38,301 nt of DNA, taken from the NCBI GenBank assembly GCA_041493205.1, contig JBGPYM010000004.1:1-38301 (forward strand). The letters run 5' to 3'. This document shows positions 16,705-24,102 of the stretch, one piece after another; within the stretch, counting starts at the first letter, position 1; every line of letters begins with the position of its first letter. This DNA comes from JBGPYM01 sp041493205 (GTDB lineage: Bacteria; Bacteroidota; Ignavibacteria; UBA10030; UBA6906). The position numbers and the translations under genes are program-made. The notes beneath the pieces were generated by a model that worked only from the letters and a program-made list of their open reading frames with translations, was not told the DNA's origin and made no database searches.

Positions 16705-16858
16705 CATTGACCGGTTGGTGGATTCGGATCATCTCCTGACTGGAGAGAGCGACTTTATTCGTGTGAGAGAACGGGAAGAAGTGTGATGCCATGCCGGGCA
16801 GGAGGATCTGCCCCTGAGGCACGTCCCACGATCTCAAATCGTGAGGAAAAATCGATAA

Positions 16859-16892
16859 TAAACGTTTACTTTAGCGATTACTTTAACGGTAA
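16859..16892 (-). promoter_or_regulatory. Three 12-bp-phased operator-like repeats downstream of the promoter
   Basis: On the plus strand, three CG-centred 10-mers are spaced exactly 12 bases apart: TAAACGTTTA (16859-16868, a perfect palindrome), TTAGCGATTA (16871-16880) and TTAACGGTAA (16883-16892, near-palindromic), with CT spacers. The AACG/CGTT core is the type bound by LacI-family repressors. The last copy overlaps the predicted transcription start, and the others lie just downstream, which suits repression. The operon encodes one LacI-family protein (6481-7584). Binding is inferred. Confidence 0.6.
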
Positions 16893-16895
16893 TCC

Positions 16896-16924
16896 ATCAT
16901 ACAAAAACGAGTCTATTTTGTCAA
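16896..16924 (-). promoter_or_regulatory. Sigma-70-like promoter of the pectin operon
   Basis: On the minus strand, TTGACA (16919-16924) is followed after exactly 17 bases by TATGAT (16896-16901). This is close to consensus and points at the TonB receptor gene. The predicted start is near 16889, giving a leader of about 240 bases. It begins only 34 bases after the stop of the upstream cytochrome gene. Confidence 0.7.
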
Positions 16925-16957
16925 GTTAAATTTTCGGGAGGGGGGTACCGGGGACCG

Positions 16958-17593
16958 TTATTGTGAGGCGGAGCGCTTCCAGCCTGTAATCATGGAGAGG
17001 AAATTGGACCAGCCGGCGAGGGCGACCATCATCAGATGGCCGAAAAAGAAGAGAACCAGAAAGGAGGTGAAGAGGAAATGCCATATTCGCGCCGCATCGT
17101 ATCCCCCGAATATGGAAGCGATTCCGCTGAACTGGACAGGCCAGAAAAGCGCAATACCGCTGGTGAGGGAGCCAAGGGCCGCGAACGGGATCGTCGTATA
17201 TGCGAGCTTCTGAAGGGAATTGTATTTTCCTGACGGCGGATGCCCCTTCCGGAGCCGAAGATAGTAACGGACTATTGGGAGGATGCCCTTGAGGTCCGCA
17301 CGCCCGAACAGTGTCGTCCGCCTCCCGTGTCGGCTGAGCAGGTTATACGACCCCCAGACAATCCCGTTCGCCGCGAAGAGCCACATCCCGAAGAAATGCC
17401 ACATCCGCGCACCGGCGAGCCATCCCCCCAGCGTGAGAGCGGCCGGGATTTCAAAATTCCAGATGGGTGACGCGTTATAGATCCGGAAGCCGCTGGTGAC
17501 CATGATCGCCAGGGCAACCGCGTTGATCCAGTGCGTCAGCCGTATAAGAAGAGGATGCTGATATTCGCGCACCATGGCCCGGATGCCGTTCAT
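16958..17593 (-). CDS. b561-type membrane cytochrome b, partner of the molybdenum enzyme
   Basis: A 211-residue integral membrane protein with about four to five hydrophobic helices and helix-borne histidines in family positions: RLTHWINAVALAIMVTSGF near residue 18 and WHFFGMWLFAANG near 65 at the N-terminal end, with RIWHFLFTSFLVLFFFGHLMMV near 170 at the C-terminal end. This is the cytochrome b561 / hydrogenase-type or thiosulfate-reductase-type di-heme subunit family, which passes electrons between the quinone pool and a periplasmic partner. The start codon directly follows the stop of the molybdopterin enzyme gene (TGA then ATG), so the two are surely co-expressed. A second ATG (MVREYQ) six residues in is an alternative start. 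The partner and electron direction are inferred from the gene pair. Confidence 0.8.
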   Translation of the reverse strand: MNGIRAMVREYQHPLLIRLTHWINAVALAIMVTSGFRIYNASPIWNFEIPAALTLGGWLAGARMWHFFGMWLFAANGIVWGSYNLLSRHGRRTTLFGRADLKGILPIVRYYLRLRKGHPPSGKYNSLQKLAYTTIPFAALGSLTSGIALFWPVQFSGIASIFGGYDAARIWHFLFTSFLVLFFFGHLMMVALAGWSNFLSMITGWKRSASQ

Positions 17594-18307
17594 TCAGAGT
17601 CCCGCGAACCAATCGTATCCCTGGTCTTCCCAGTACCCGCCCGGTTTCTCGTTCGTGACGACGAGCTTCCTTATCCATTTTGCGCTTTTGTATCCCAGTT
17701 TCGTCGGCATCACAATGCGGAGCGGCGCGCCATGCGCGGCAGCGAGCGGCTTCCCGTACGCCTCATAACAGAGCAACGTCTGCTCATGCACCGCGCTCGG
17801 CATGTCATACGAGGTCGTGTAGTCATCGGCGCATTCGACGGCAAGATACCGGGCATCCCTGTCGGCTCCCGCAACATGGAGAAACTCCCGAAGCTGCGTG
17901 CCTCCCCACTGCGGGATCATGCTCCACCCTTCCACGCAGCAGTGCCGCGTGTTCATCACAAGCTTCCGGAGGGAGTGTATCTGTCCGGCCGTGTAATGCC
18001 CGGGCCGCGCAACCAGTCCATCCACCTCGAGCGTCCATTCTTCGACATCGATTTCCGGCTCTTCTTCATCCTTGCCGTTGACGCGGAACTCATCCTCCGG
18101 CGTCAAGGCGTCGTCCGGATACACGGGGGCAAGTTTTGAAGGATCGAATACCTTCGACTGTACCCAGTCGTTGAATTGCTGAACTGAATGAAGGAAGGAC
18201 TCCGTGCGGCCGGAGGGCATGGCGTCGCACCCTGCGAGGAGCACGAGCGGGGAGAGTTTCAGGAGGCGGCGACGGCCGGGAGAGGTTCTGGGGAATTTCC
18301 TGCCCAT
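17594..18307 (-). CDS. MsrP/YedY-like molybdopterin-dependent oxidoreductase, predicted Tat lipoprotein
   Basis: A 237-residue protein of the sulfite-oxidase-type molybdopterin family. The likely Mo-ligating cysteine is in HCCVEGWSMIPQWGG (Cys124), which matches the CVEAWS block of YedY/MsrP rather than true sulfite oxidases. Later blocks YTTSYDMP, LCYEAYGKPLAAAHGAPLRIV and GYKSAKWIRKLVV are typical of the domain. The N-terminus combines a twin-arginine motif (RRRLLK, residues 12-17) with a lipobox ending in LLAGC (Cys27), so it should be exported folded by Tat and anchored to a membrane as a lipoprotein. The ATG at 18307 has GAGGTG eight bases upstream; a GTG at 18316 is possible. The partner is a b561-type cytochrome, not the usual MsrQ. 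The substrate is unknown; methionine or other sulfoxide reduction is one guess. Confidence 0.85.
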   Translation of the reverse strand: MGRKFPRTSPGRRRLLKLSPLVLLAGCDAMPSGRTESFLHSVQQFNDWVQSKVFDPSKLAPVYPDDALTPEDEFRVNGKDEEEPEIDVEEWTLEVDGLVARPGHYTAGQIHSLRKLVMNTRHCCVEGWSMIPQWGGTQLREFLHVAGADRDARYLAVECADDYTTSYDMPSAVHEQTLLCYEAYGKPLAAAHGAPLRIVMPTKLGYKSAKWIRKLVVTNEKPGGYWEDQGYDWFAGL

Positions 18308-18363
18308 CAGGAGCACACCTCGTATGCCAGAATGAACAGAGAACAGAAAAACAGATCTGGCCT

Positions 18364-18392
18364 ATGGTAGCAGATCGTCAATTCAGAGTCAA
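18364..18392 (-). promoter_or_regulatory. Candidate promoter of the molybdenum enzyme / cytochrome pair
   Basis: On the minus strand, TTGACT (18387-18392), 17 bases, TACCAT (18364-18369). The start would be about 50 bases before the gene. The -35 is good and the -10 is fair. Confidence 0.45.
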
Positions 18393-18417
18393 TACCCTTC
18401 GACACCCTTTTCAGAAG

Positions 18418-18438
18418 GCGGCATCGCCGCATTTTTTT
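18418..18438 (+). terminator. Terminator-like hairpin in the leader of the AGE-family gene
   Basis: GCGGC (18418-18422), loop ATC, GCCGC (18426-18430), one A, then seven Ts (18432-18438) on the plus strand. The stem is only 5 bp. It lies between divergent genes, so it would act as an attenuator in the leader of the downstream epimerase gene, or stop stray plus-strand transcripts, rather than end a known gene. Confidence 0.4.
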
Positions 18439-18470
18439 CCGTATTGTTCTACGATGACGTCCATATCCTT

Positions 18471-19670
18471 ATGACCATGAACTCCCTCCTGCCAGATTTT
18501 GGTGCACTCGAACGCAAGTACCGTTCCGCATTGGTGGACGATGTCCTCCCGTTCTGGCAAAAATATTCAATCGACGCGAAGGACGGCGGGTACTTCACCT
18601 GCCTGGACCGTGACGGTGCAGTCTACGATACCGACAAATTCATCTGGCTTCAATGCCGGCAGGCATGGCTCTTTTCCATGCTCTACGTCCATGCCGAACC
18701 GCGCCCAGAGTGGCTTGCCATCGCACGGCACGGGATCGAGTTTCTGAAATCGCACGGCATGGACCCCGGCGGGAGCTGGTATTTTGCGCTGACGAGAAAC
18801 GGATCGCCCCTGGTCGAACCATACAGTATTTTTTCCGATTGCTTTGCTGCGATGGCGTTTGCCGCATTCGCGCTCGCCTCCGGTGACGGCGAATCATCGG
18901 ATATTGCGCTCAGGACGTACCGGAAAATCCTGGCACGGAGGGAAAATCCCAGGGGCCGGTTCAGCAAGTTGGTGCCGCACACCCGTCCGCTGCGACCGTT
19001 CTCCATACCGATGATCCTGCTCAATCTTGCCACAGAAATGGAATCGCTCCTCTCCCCCGACGAATTCGGGTCGTTGCTCGGCGAATCTGTGCGCGACATC
19101 ACCGAGAACTTCCTTGACTCTTCACGCGGGTTTGCCCGCGAATTCACCGCGCCCGACGGAACGCACGTCGACAGTTTCGAAGGACGGCTTGTCAATCCGG
19201 GCCACACGATTGAAGGCACCTGGTTTCTGCTGGACGCGGCGAAGCGATTGGGGGACAGTGCACTGGTCGGCGTGGCGGTTGACGCGCTCCTCCGTACGCT
19301 TCAATTCGGATGGGATACACAGGAAGGGGGAATTTTTTACTTCCTTGATTCCGACGGAAAGCCGCCGCAACAGCTCGAGTGGGACCAGAAGCTCTGGTGG
19401 GTGCATGTCGAAGCGCTTGTCGCGCTTTCGATGGCATATCAGGCCACACGTCGCGCGGAGTGTCTCGGATGGTTCAAGAAAGTTCATGACTATACCTGGA
19501 ATCGTTTCCCGGATCCCGCCTACGGGGAATGGTTCGGCTACCTGAACCGGAAGGGCGAGGTACTCCTTCCCCTGAAGGGGGGAAAGTGGAAGGGGTGTTT
19601 TCACATCCCGCGCGCCCTCTACCGATGCGCACGCACATTCGGCGAACTCGCTGCCTCAAAAACCTCATAA
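18471..19670 (+). CDS. AGE-family sugar 2-epimerase (N-acylglucosamine 2-epimerase-like)
   Basis: A 399-residue (alpha/alpha)6-barrel protein of the AGE / cellobiose-2-epimerase family. Family blocks are GGYFTCLDRDGAVYDTDKFIWLQCRQAWLFS (39-69), GHTIEGTWFLLDAAKR (His245), WWVHVEALVAL (His312) and KGCFHIPRALYRC (His378); the three histidines lie where the family's catalytic histidines are. Members epimerise or isomerise sugars at C2 (N-acetylglucosamine/N-acetylmannosamine, glucose/mannose, cellobiose). The blocks look closer to the N-acylglucosamine type than to cellobiose epimerase, but no sialic-acid gene is nearby. It has no signal peptide, so it is cytoplasmic. The ATG at 18471 is chosen over a TTG at 18444; another ATG lies at 18477. 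No convincing Shine-Dalgarno is visible. Confidence 0.8.
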   Translation: MTMNSLLPDFGALERKYRSALVDDVLPFWQKYSIDAKDGGYFTCLDRDGAVYDTDKFIWLQCRQAWLFSMLYVHAEPRPEWLAIARHGIEFLKSHGMDPGGSWYFALTRNGSPLVEPYSIFSDCFAAMAFAAFALASGDGESSDIALRTYRKILARRENPRGRFSKLVPHTRPLRPFSIPMILLNLATEMESLLSPDEFGSLLGESVRDITENFLDSSRGFAREFTAPDGTHVDSFEGRLVNPGHTIEGTWFLLDAAKRLGDSALVGVAVDALLRTLQFGWDTQEGGIFYFLDSDGKPPQQLEWDQKLWWVHVEALVALSMAYQATRRAECLGWFKKVHDYTWNRFPDPAYGEWFGYLNRKGEVLLPLKGGKWKGCFHIPRALYRCARTFGELAASKTS

Positions 19671-19759
19671 TCATCCCCGTACCTCTGGCCTCCCGACACG
19701 GCGCATTTGGAAGCGGGAAATTGTATATTATGGCCCATCCATTCTTGCAGGTCGCTCCC

Positions 19760-21337
19760 ATGAAATCGTGGTTCGTCTTCCCGGCGCTGTTCGCAGCCAT
19801 TCTCATCGCAGGATGTTCCGGAGGGGTCGGGCGGGCGCCGTCGTCGGGGCTCGACCGCATACGCTCAGAAAACGTCCGCAGGGACATCTTTTACATCGCC
19901 TCCGATTCGATGAAAGGGCGGGACACGCCGAGTCCTGAGCTCGACACCGCGGCCGCATACATTGCAGCGGCATTTAAGCGCGCAGGGCTCCGCCCGGTCA
20001 ACGGCAGCTACTACCAGCGGGTCCCGCTTGCGATCGTCAGTCTGGGCGAACCGAATGCGCTGCGCATACGGAGGGGCACGACGGAGCAAAACTGGGAAAT
20101 CAAGACGGATTTTACCCCGTTCGAGGTGACGGGAACCCGGAGTGTACGCGGGTCTCTCGTGTTCGCCGGGTATGGCATCACCGCGCCGGAATACCACTAC
20201 GATGACTACGCGGATATCGATGTCAGGGGAAAGATCGTCGTCGTGTTGCGGCATGAACCGGGCGAGGAAGACTCCGCGTCCGTGTTCATGGGAACGCGGG
20301 CGACCGAATATTCCGGAGTGCCTGCAAAGGCGCGCATCGCGCGGGAGCACGGTGCGATCGGGGTGCTGGTCATCACCGACCCGCTCAATCATACGTCGCT
20401 TGCGCCCAGGGGCTTTCCCTGGCCATCGCTGTCAAACCTGATTCCGAGTGATGCGCTTCCCCTGACGATTGGCGCGGAAGAAAGCACGAAGGTCCCGGTC
20501 GTGCACATCGGACCGGCCGTCATTGTGCAGCTTTTCGGAAGCGTCGACTCTCTCCGGGCCCTGCAGACGGCAATGGACCGGGCAGTGGCCCCGCACTCGT
20601 ATGCCATCGAAGGGACGGACGCATATCTGGAGACAACCACTTTAAAGAAGGACATGTCGTCGCGGAACGTCGCAGGGATCCTCCCGGGCGCTGACCCGCG
20701 GTTCAGCACCGAAACAGTCATTATCGGCGCCCACTACGATCACGTAGGGTACAAGCGCGAGCATGCACCGGGAGAACGTTATATCTTCAATGGCGCCGAC
20801 GACAACGCGTCGGGCACGTGCGCACTTCTCGCGATCGCTGCAGGCCTCGGCGGGCTTCCTGCCGCTCCGCGCCGGAGCATTCTGTGCATTGCGTTTTCAG
20901 GAGAGGAAAAAGGGCTCTTCGGCTCGGAGTACTACGCGCGCGCACCGCTCGTGCCGTTGAAAAATACTGTCGCGATGCTGAACATGGACATGGTGGGACG
21001 GAACAACCCGGACTCCCTCGAGCTGATCGGGGCCGAGGGGAGCCCGGAGCTCGCCGCGATCGCGCACGAACAGAACCGTCATGAAGATTTCATGCTCGTC
21101 GAGACGAAGCTCACGTCCGGGGGGAGCGATCACATGTCGTTCATGAAGCGGAACGTTCCAAACCTTTTCTTCACCTCGGGGCTCGAGGAGGTCTATCATA
21201 CGGTAAACGACAGGCCTGAGCTGATCGACACGCGAAAGGTTGCGCACGTCGCGCGGCTGGTCTTTCTGACCGCTTATCACATCGCCAACGATTCTGTACA
21301 CTACCAATATATCCCAAAGACGGTTCCACTATTCTGA
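19760..21337 (+). CDS. Secreted M28-family zinc aminopeptidase, predicted lipoprotein
   Basis: A 525-residue peptidase. The N-terminus is a lipoprotein signal (FAAILIAGC, lipobox Cys19), so it is membrane-anchored outside the cytoplasm. Residues about 125-290 contain a protease-associated insert (GSLVFAGYGITAPEYHYDDYADIDVRGKIVV). The M28 core has the co-catalytic zinc ligands: GAHYDHVG (His325, with catalytic Asp327), GADDNASGT (Asp348), SGEEKGLFGSEYY (catalytic Glu382, ligand Glu383), NMDMVGR (Asp410) and VYHTVND (His480). It would remove N-terminal residues from peptides. The ATG at 19760 gives the lipoprotein signal; a longer frame begins inside the upstream epimerase gene and an ATG at 19730 would add ten residues. 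A TATATT box at 19724-19729 may be a -10, without a clear -35. It leads a four-gene secreted-protein cluster. Confidence 0.9.
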   Translation: MKSWFVFPALFAAILIAGCSGGVGRAPSSGLDRIRSENVRRDIFYIASDSMKGRDTPSPELDTAAAYIAAAFKRAGLRPVNGSYYQRVPLAIVSLGEPNALRIRRGTTEQNWEIKTDFTPFEVTGTRSVRGSLVFAGYGITAPEYHYDDYADIDVRGKIVVVLRHEPGEEDSASVFMGTRATEYSGVPAKARIAREHGAIGVLVITDPLNHTSLAPRGFPWPSLSNLIPSDALPLTIGAEESTKVPVVHIGPAVIVQLFGSVDSLRALQTAMDRAVAPHSYAIEGTDAYLETTTLKKDMSSRNVAGILPGADPRFSTETVIIGAHYDHVGYKREHAPGERYIFNGADDNASGTCALLAIAAGLGGLPAAPRRSILCIAFSGEEKGLFGSEYYARAPLVPLKNTVAMLNMDMVGRNNPDSLELIGAEGSPELAAIAHEQNRHEDFMLVETKLTSGGSDHMSFMKRNVPNLFFTSGLEEVYHTVNDRPELIDTRKVAHVARLVFLTAYHIANDSVHYQYIPKTVPLF

Positions 21338-21355
21338 GAGGAAAGGAAAAACCAC

Positions 21356-22201
21356 ATGCAGCGACGATCCCCCGGGTTGTTCATCCTGTTGTGTGTCGCG
21401 CTCTGCGCGGCGCTCCCTGCCCGTGCACAGGAAGAGTTCACGCTCCGGTACAGATTAGAGAAGGGTAAGAGCTACCGGTTCATCGATTCCATCAATGTGA
21501 AATCGTCCCAGGAAATGATGGGACAGGAAATAAAAGCCACCTCGAGTGTGCGTGCGGCGACGGGTGTACTCGCCACGGAGCTCGGTGCCGACGGCTCGGC
21601 CGTCCTGACGGTCACCCCCGAAGCGATGAGCATCAGCATTCATTCTGCTCAGATGGATACAACCATCACGCCGAAAGAGATGATCGGGAAGCGTTCCCGC
21701 GTCACCGTGTCACCGCTCGGTACGACGAGCAGGAGAGAAGTTATTGACACCGTGAAATTTACGGGACTGACACGGCAGTTGGCACAGCGTGAACTTGTCC
21801 GGTTCCATGTGTTTCCCGAAGCGCCGGTGAAAGTCGGGGGCGCGTGGAAATCCGTCAGGCCGGACACGAATGCGTCCATGGGATCGAACATCGTCACCAT
21901 CGCGACGATCGAATATTCCGTGCTGGGCAAGGAAAAGAAGAACGGAAAAGAGGCCCTGAAGATTTCCTATAAGGGGAAGCTCACCGTCGCCGGGAAGGGG
22001 TCGATGATGGGGAGCGATTTTTTCATCGAGGGGTCAGGGTCAACGAGCGGGACGATGTATCTCGACCCTGCCAGCGGGCTGGTACTGAGCGAAGACTCGA
22101 CGCTTGACATGGAATCGACCATTGCGCTGACCGGACAACAGAAGATGACCATTCCGAGCTCCCAGTCCGTGACGACCCACCATGTGCTTGCGGCTGATTG
22201 A
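21356..22201 (+). CDS. Secreted DUF6263-like protein of unknown function
   Basis: A 281-residue protein with a clear signal peptide (residues 1-24, cleavage near PARAQ). The mature part is rich in alternating beta strands. It contains the pattern FTLRYRLEKGKSYRF near the start and GTMYLDPASGLVLSEDSTLDME near the end, the general style of the DUF6263 family of exported Bacteroidota proteins. No catalytic motif is visible and I do not assign a function. It is 18 bases after the M28 peptidase gene, has an AGGAAAGG ribosome site, and ends 4 bases before the aminopeptidase gene, so it is part of the same transcription unit. Confidence 0.75.
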   Translation: MQRRSPGLFILLCVALCAALPARAQEEFTLRYRLEKGKSYRFIDSINVKSSQEMMGQEIKATSSVRAATGVLATELGADGSAVLTVTPEAMSISIHSAQMDTTITPKEMIGKRSRVTVSPLGTTSRREVIDTVKFTGLTRQLAQRELVRFHVFPEAPVKVGGAWKSVRPDTNASMGSNIVTIATIEYSVLGKEKKNGKEALKISYKGKLTVAGKGSMMGSDFFIEGSGSTSGTMYLDPASGLVLSEDSTLDMESTIALTGQQKMTIPSSQSVTTHHVLAAD

Positions 22202-22205
22202 CGGC

Positions 22206-23543
22206 ATGTTGGTACCGCCTCGGCTTCGTGTCCTGATTCCATTCTGTGCGCTCCTGGCGTCACAGGCCTGGTCCGGCATATCGGGCGAGGAATATGCCTT
22301 GCGCCGGGAACGGCTTGCGGCAGCGGCGGATTCCGGGTCAGCGCTTTTGTTCCGCGCCGCCGAGACGCGGACGCGGTCGGGCGATGTCGTGTACCCGTAT
22401 CGTCAGGAGAGCAATTTCCTCTACCTGACCGGCATTGCCGAACCTGGGCTTACGCTCGTCATCATCCCGCGGGGGATGCAGATTGACGGGGGGCAGGAGA
22501 AGTTTCTCCTTCTTGCCCCTTCCTCTGCTCTGGAACATGTGCGGGCCACACCATTTTCTGGAGGCCCGGTCATCAATGCAGACCGTCTGACCGAGGTCCT
22601 CGGCGCCGTAGCATCGCAGACGAAGACGCTGTATGTGTCCATGCCGGATATCGGATTCGTCAACGACTGGCTGAACAACAGGCCGTTGTTTCTGGATCAG
22701 GAAGCGCGGCAGCAGTTCCAGCAACAGCACGACGGTGTGAAGGTACGTAATGCGGGCCCGCTGGTTGCCCGCCTCCGCGAATGCAAATCGGATGCGGAAC
22801 TCGGGCTGATGCGCACGGCGATCCGGCTGACGGGAGACGGGATCCGGCGGGCGACACAGCTATGCCGGCCGGGGGCGGTGGAATACGAGATCCAGGGAGC
22901 GGTCGAGTATGAAATGACCCGCCAGGGCGCTCGTGCGATGAGTTTCCCCTCGATTGTCGGTTCAGGCCCGAATTCAACCATCTTGCACTACGACACAAAC
23001 ACGCGTGCGATGCGCGCGGGGGATGTGGTGGTCATTGATGTGGGTGCGGAGTACGAAGGGTATGCAGCCGATATCACGCGGACGCTCCCCGTTGCAGGGG
23101 CGTTTACGAGGGAACAGCGCGAAGTGTATTCCGTCGTGTTGCGTGCGCAGGCAGAGGTCATCAACATGATACGGCCTGGGGTGCGATGGGGCGCTCTCGA
23201 AACAAAAGCGCGGGAGGTGATCGCAAAGGGAGGGTTCGGGGGGAGGATGCCTCACGGGGTCTCCCACCACCTTGGTATCGACGCTCATGATGCGGGGACC
23301 TACGACACGCTGAAGGCGGGGATGGTGATCACCGTTGAACCGGGGATCTACATTCCCCCCATGGACACGACCGTTGCCGCCGGTTACCGCGGATGGGGCA
23401 TCAGGATCGAAGACGACGTTCTCGTCGGTGCAAACGGCCCTGTCGTGCTCTCGGAGGGAATCCCGAAGGATCTTAAAACGATCGAATCGCTGATGCGGAA
23501 ATCGAATCCACCAACCCACAATCATCAAAGGAGGGTACCATGA
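22206..23543 (+). CDS. Exported Xaa-Pro aminopeptidase (M24B, PepP-like)
   Basis: A 445-residue metallopeptidase that releases N-terminal residues preceding proline. The N-terminal domain (about 27-190) carries the PepP-type YRQESNFLYLTGIAEPG block. The pita-bread catalytic domain supplies the five metal ligands: VIDVGAEYEGYAADITRT (Asp278, Asp289), MPHGVSHHLGIDAHD (His354), ITVEPGIYI (Glu378) and IRIEDDVLV (Glu402). Unusually for PepP, residues 5-24 are hydrophobic and end near QAWSG, so it appears exported. The ATG at 22206 lies just after the upstream stop; an in-frame ATG at 22182 would overlap that gene and weaken the signal peptide. Its stop overlaps the next ATG. With the M28 enzyme it suggests extracytoplasmic peptide breakdown. 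Confidence 0.9.
   Translation: MLVPPRLRVLIPFCALLASQAWSGISGEEYALRRERLAAAADSGSALLFRAAETRTRSGDVVYPYRQESNFLYLTGIAEPGLTLVIIPRGMQIDGGQEKFLLLAPSSALEHVRATPFSGGPVINADRLTEVLGAVASQTKTLYVSMPDIGFVNDWLNNRPLFLDQEARQQFQQQHDGVKVRNAGPLVARLRECKSDAELGLMRTAIRLTGDGIRRATQLCRPGAVEYEIQGAVEYEMTRQGARAMSFPSIVGSGPNSTILHYDTNTRAMRAGDVVVIDVGAEYEGYAADITRTLPVAGAFTREQREVYSVVLRAQAEVINMIRPGVRWGALETKAREVIAKGGFGGRMPHGVSHHLGIDAHDAGTYDTLKAGMVITVEPGIYIPPMDTTVAAGYRGWGIRIEDDVLVGANGPVVLSEGIPKDLKTIESLMRKSNPPTHNHQRRVP
23527..23535 (+). promoter_or_regulatory. Strong ribosome binding site inside the end of the aminopeptidase gene
   Basis: AAAGGAGGG, four bases before the ATG at 23540, lies within the last codons of the PepP-like gene. It gives the small downstream gene its own strong translation start. 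Confidence 0.7.
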
Positions 23544-24046
23544 AGCGAACATTGGCGGTGATGGTGTGTGCAATGCTCTGTTCCGTGCTCATCGCGGGAA
23601 CGCCCGGGAACCCCGGGAAGGCCAATGAGGCGTTTGAGAAGATCAAGTCCCTCGAGGGGACCTGGAAGGGAACCGGGGACGAGGGGAAGCCATTGACGAT
23701 CACCTATGCCCTGGTGTCGAACGGCACCGCCGTGATGGAGTCGATAGACTCCGAAGAGCACAAGGGGAGCATGATCACGATGTACCATTGCGACGGTGAC
23801 AGGCTCGTGATGACCCATTACTGCTCCATGGGCAATCAGCCCCACATGCGCGCTGCGGCGTTGACGCCCGACGGCAAACTCGCTTTCGCGTTTGTCGGCG
23901 GCTCGAACATGAAGAAGACCGATGCCCACATGCACGCGCTCACATTCACGTTCAAGGGCAACGATGCCTTCACGCAGGATTGGACGATGCAGGAAAACGG
24001 AAAGGACAAGATGCATGCGATCATGACAATGACGCGCGTGCCATAA
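23540..24046 (+). CDS. Small secreted DUF1579-like protein
   Basis: A 168-residue protein with a signal peptide (about residues 1-20). The mature part has the lipocalin-like opening IKSLEGTWKGTGDEGKPLTITYALVSNGTAVME (about residues 35-66) seen in DUF1579-type exported proteins, followed by short strands rich in Met and His. No function is assigned. Its ATG overlaps the PepP-like stop (ATGA) and it has a very strong Shine-Dalgarno, so it may be made in larger amounts than its neighbours. It is the last gene before an intrinsic terminator. Confidence 0.8.
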   Translation: MKRTLAVMVCAMLCSVLIAGTPGNPGKANEAFEKIKSLEGTWKGTGDEGKPLTITYALVSNGTAVMESIDSEEHKGSMITMYHCDGDRLVMTHYCSMGNQPHMRAAALTPDGKLAFAFVGGSNMKKTDAHMHALTFTFKGNDAFTQDWTMQENGKDKMHAIMTMTRVP

Positions 24047-24073
24047 TCGCAATCGGACCGCAGTTTGAATTCG

Positions 24074-24102
24074 CCCCGGCCCCCCGCCGGGGTTTTTATT
24101 TT
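24074..24102 (+). terminator. Intrinsic terminator of the M28-PepP cluster
   Basis: CCCCGGC (24074-24080), a five-C loop, GCCGGGG (24086-24092), then TTTTTATTTT. A 7-bp all-GC stem plus a T-run makes a textbook plus-strand terminator 27 bases after the last gene. Its T-run overlaps the stop codon of the convergent hydrolase gene. On the minus strand there is no T-run. Confidence 0.9.

Larger units (their letters stand above)
16647..16957 (-). promoter_or_regulatory. Leader and control region of the pectin operon (no gene)
   Basis: This 311-base stretch has no supported gene. Bases 16840-16935 are strikingly AT-rich compared with the surroundings and hold the promoter and operator-like repeats listed separately. 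The rest would be an untranslated leader of about 240 bases for the TonB receptor gene, with a GC-rich hairpin near its end. A 64-codon open frame at 16643-16837 on the minus strand has no ribosome site and no recognisable product, and I reject it. Confidence 0.75.

Noticed and set aside
16643..16837. 64-codon minus-strand frame in the receptor leader, possible leader peptide
   Set aside because: No ribosome site before its ATG, no recognisable features, and it overlaps the receptor start. The leader is better read as untranslated.
16925..16957. Possible terminator after the cytochrome b gene (GGTCCCCGGTACC region)
   Set aside because: The inverted repeat is weak and no T-run follows in the minus-strand transcript. 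Termination there is not supported.
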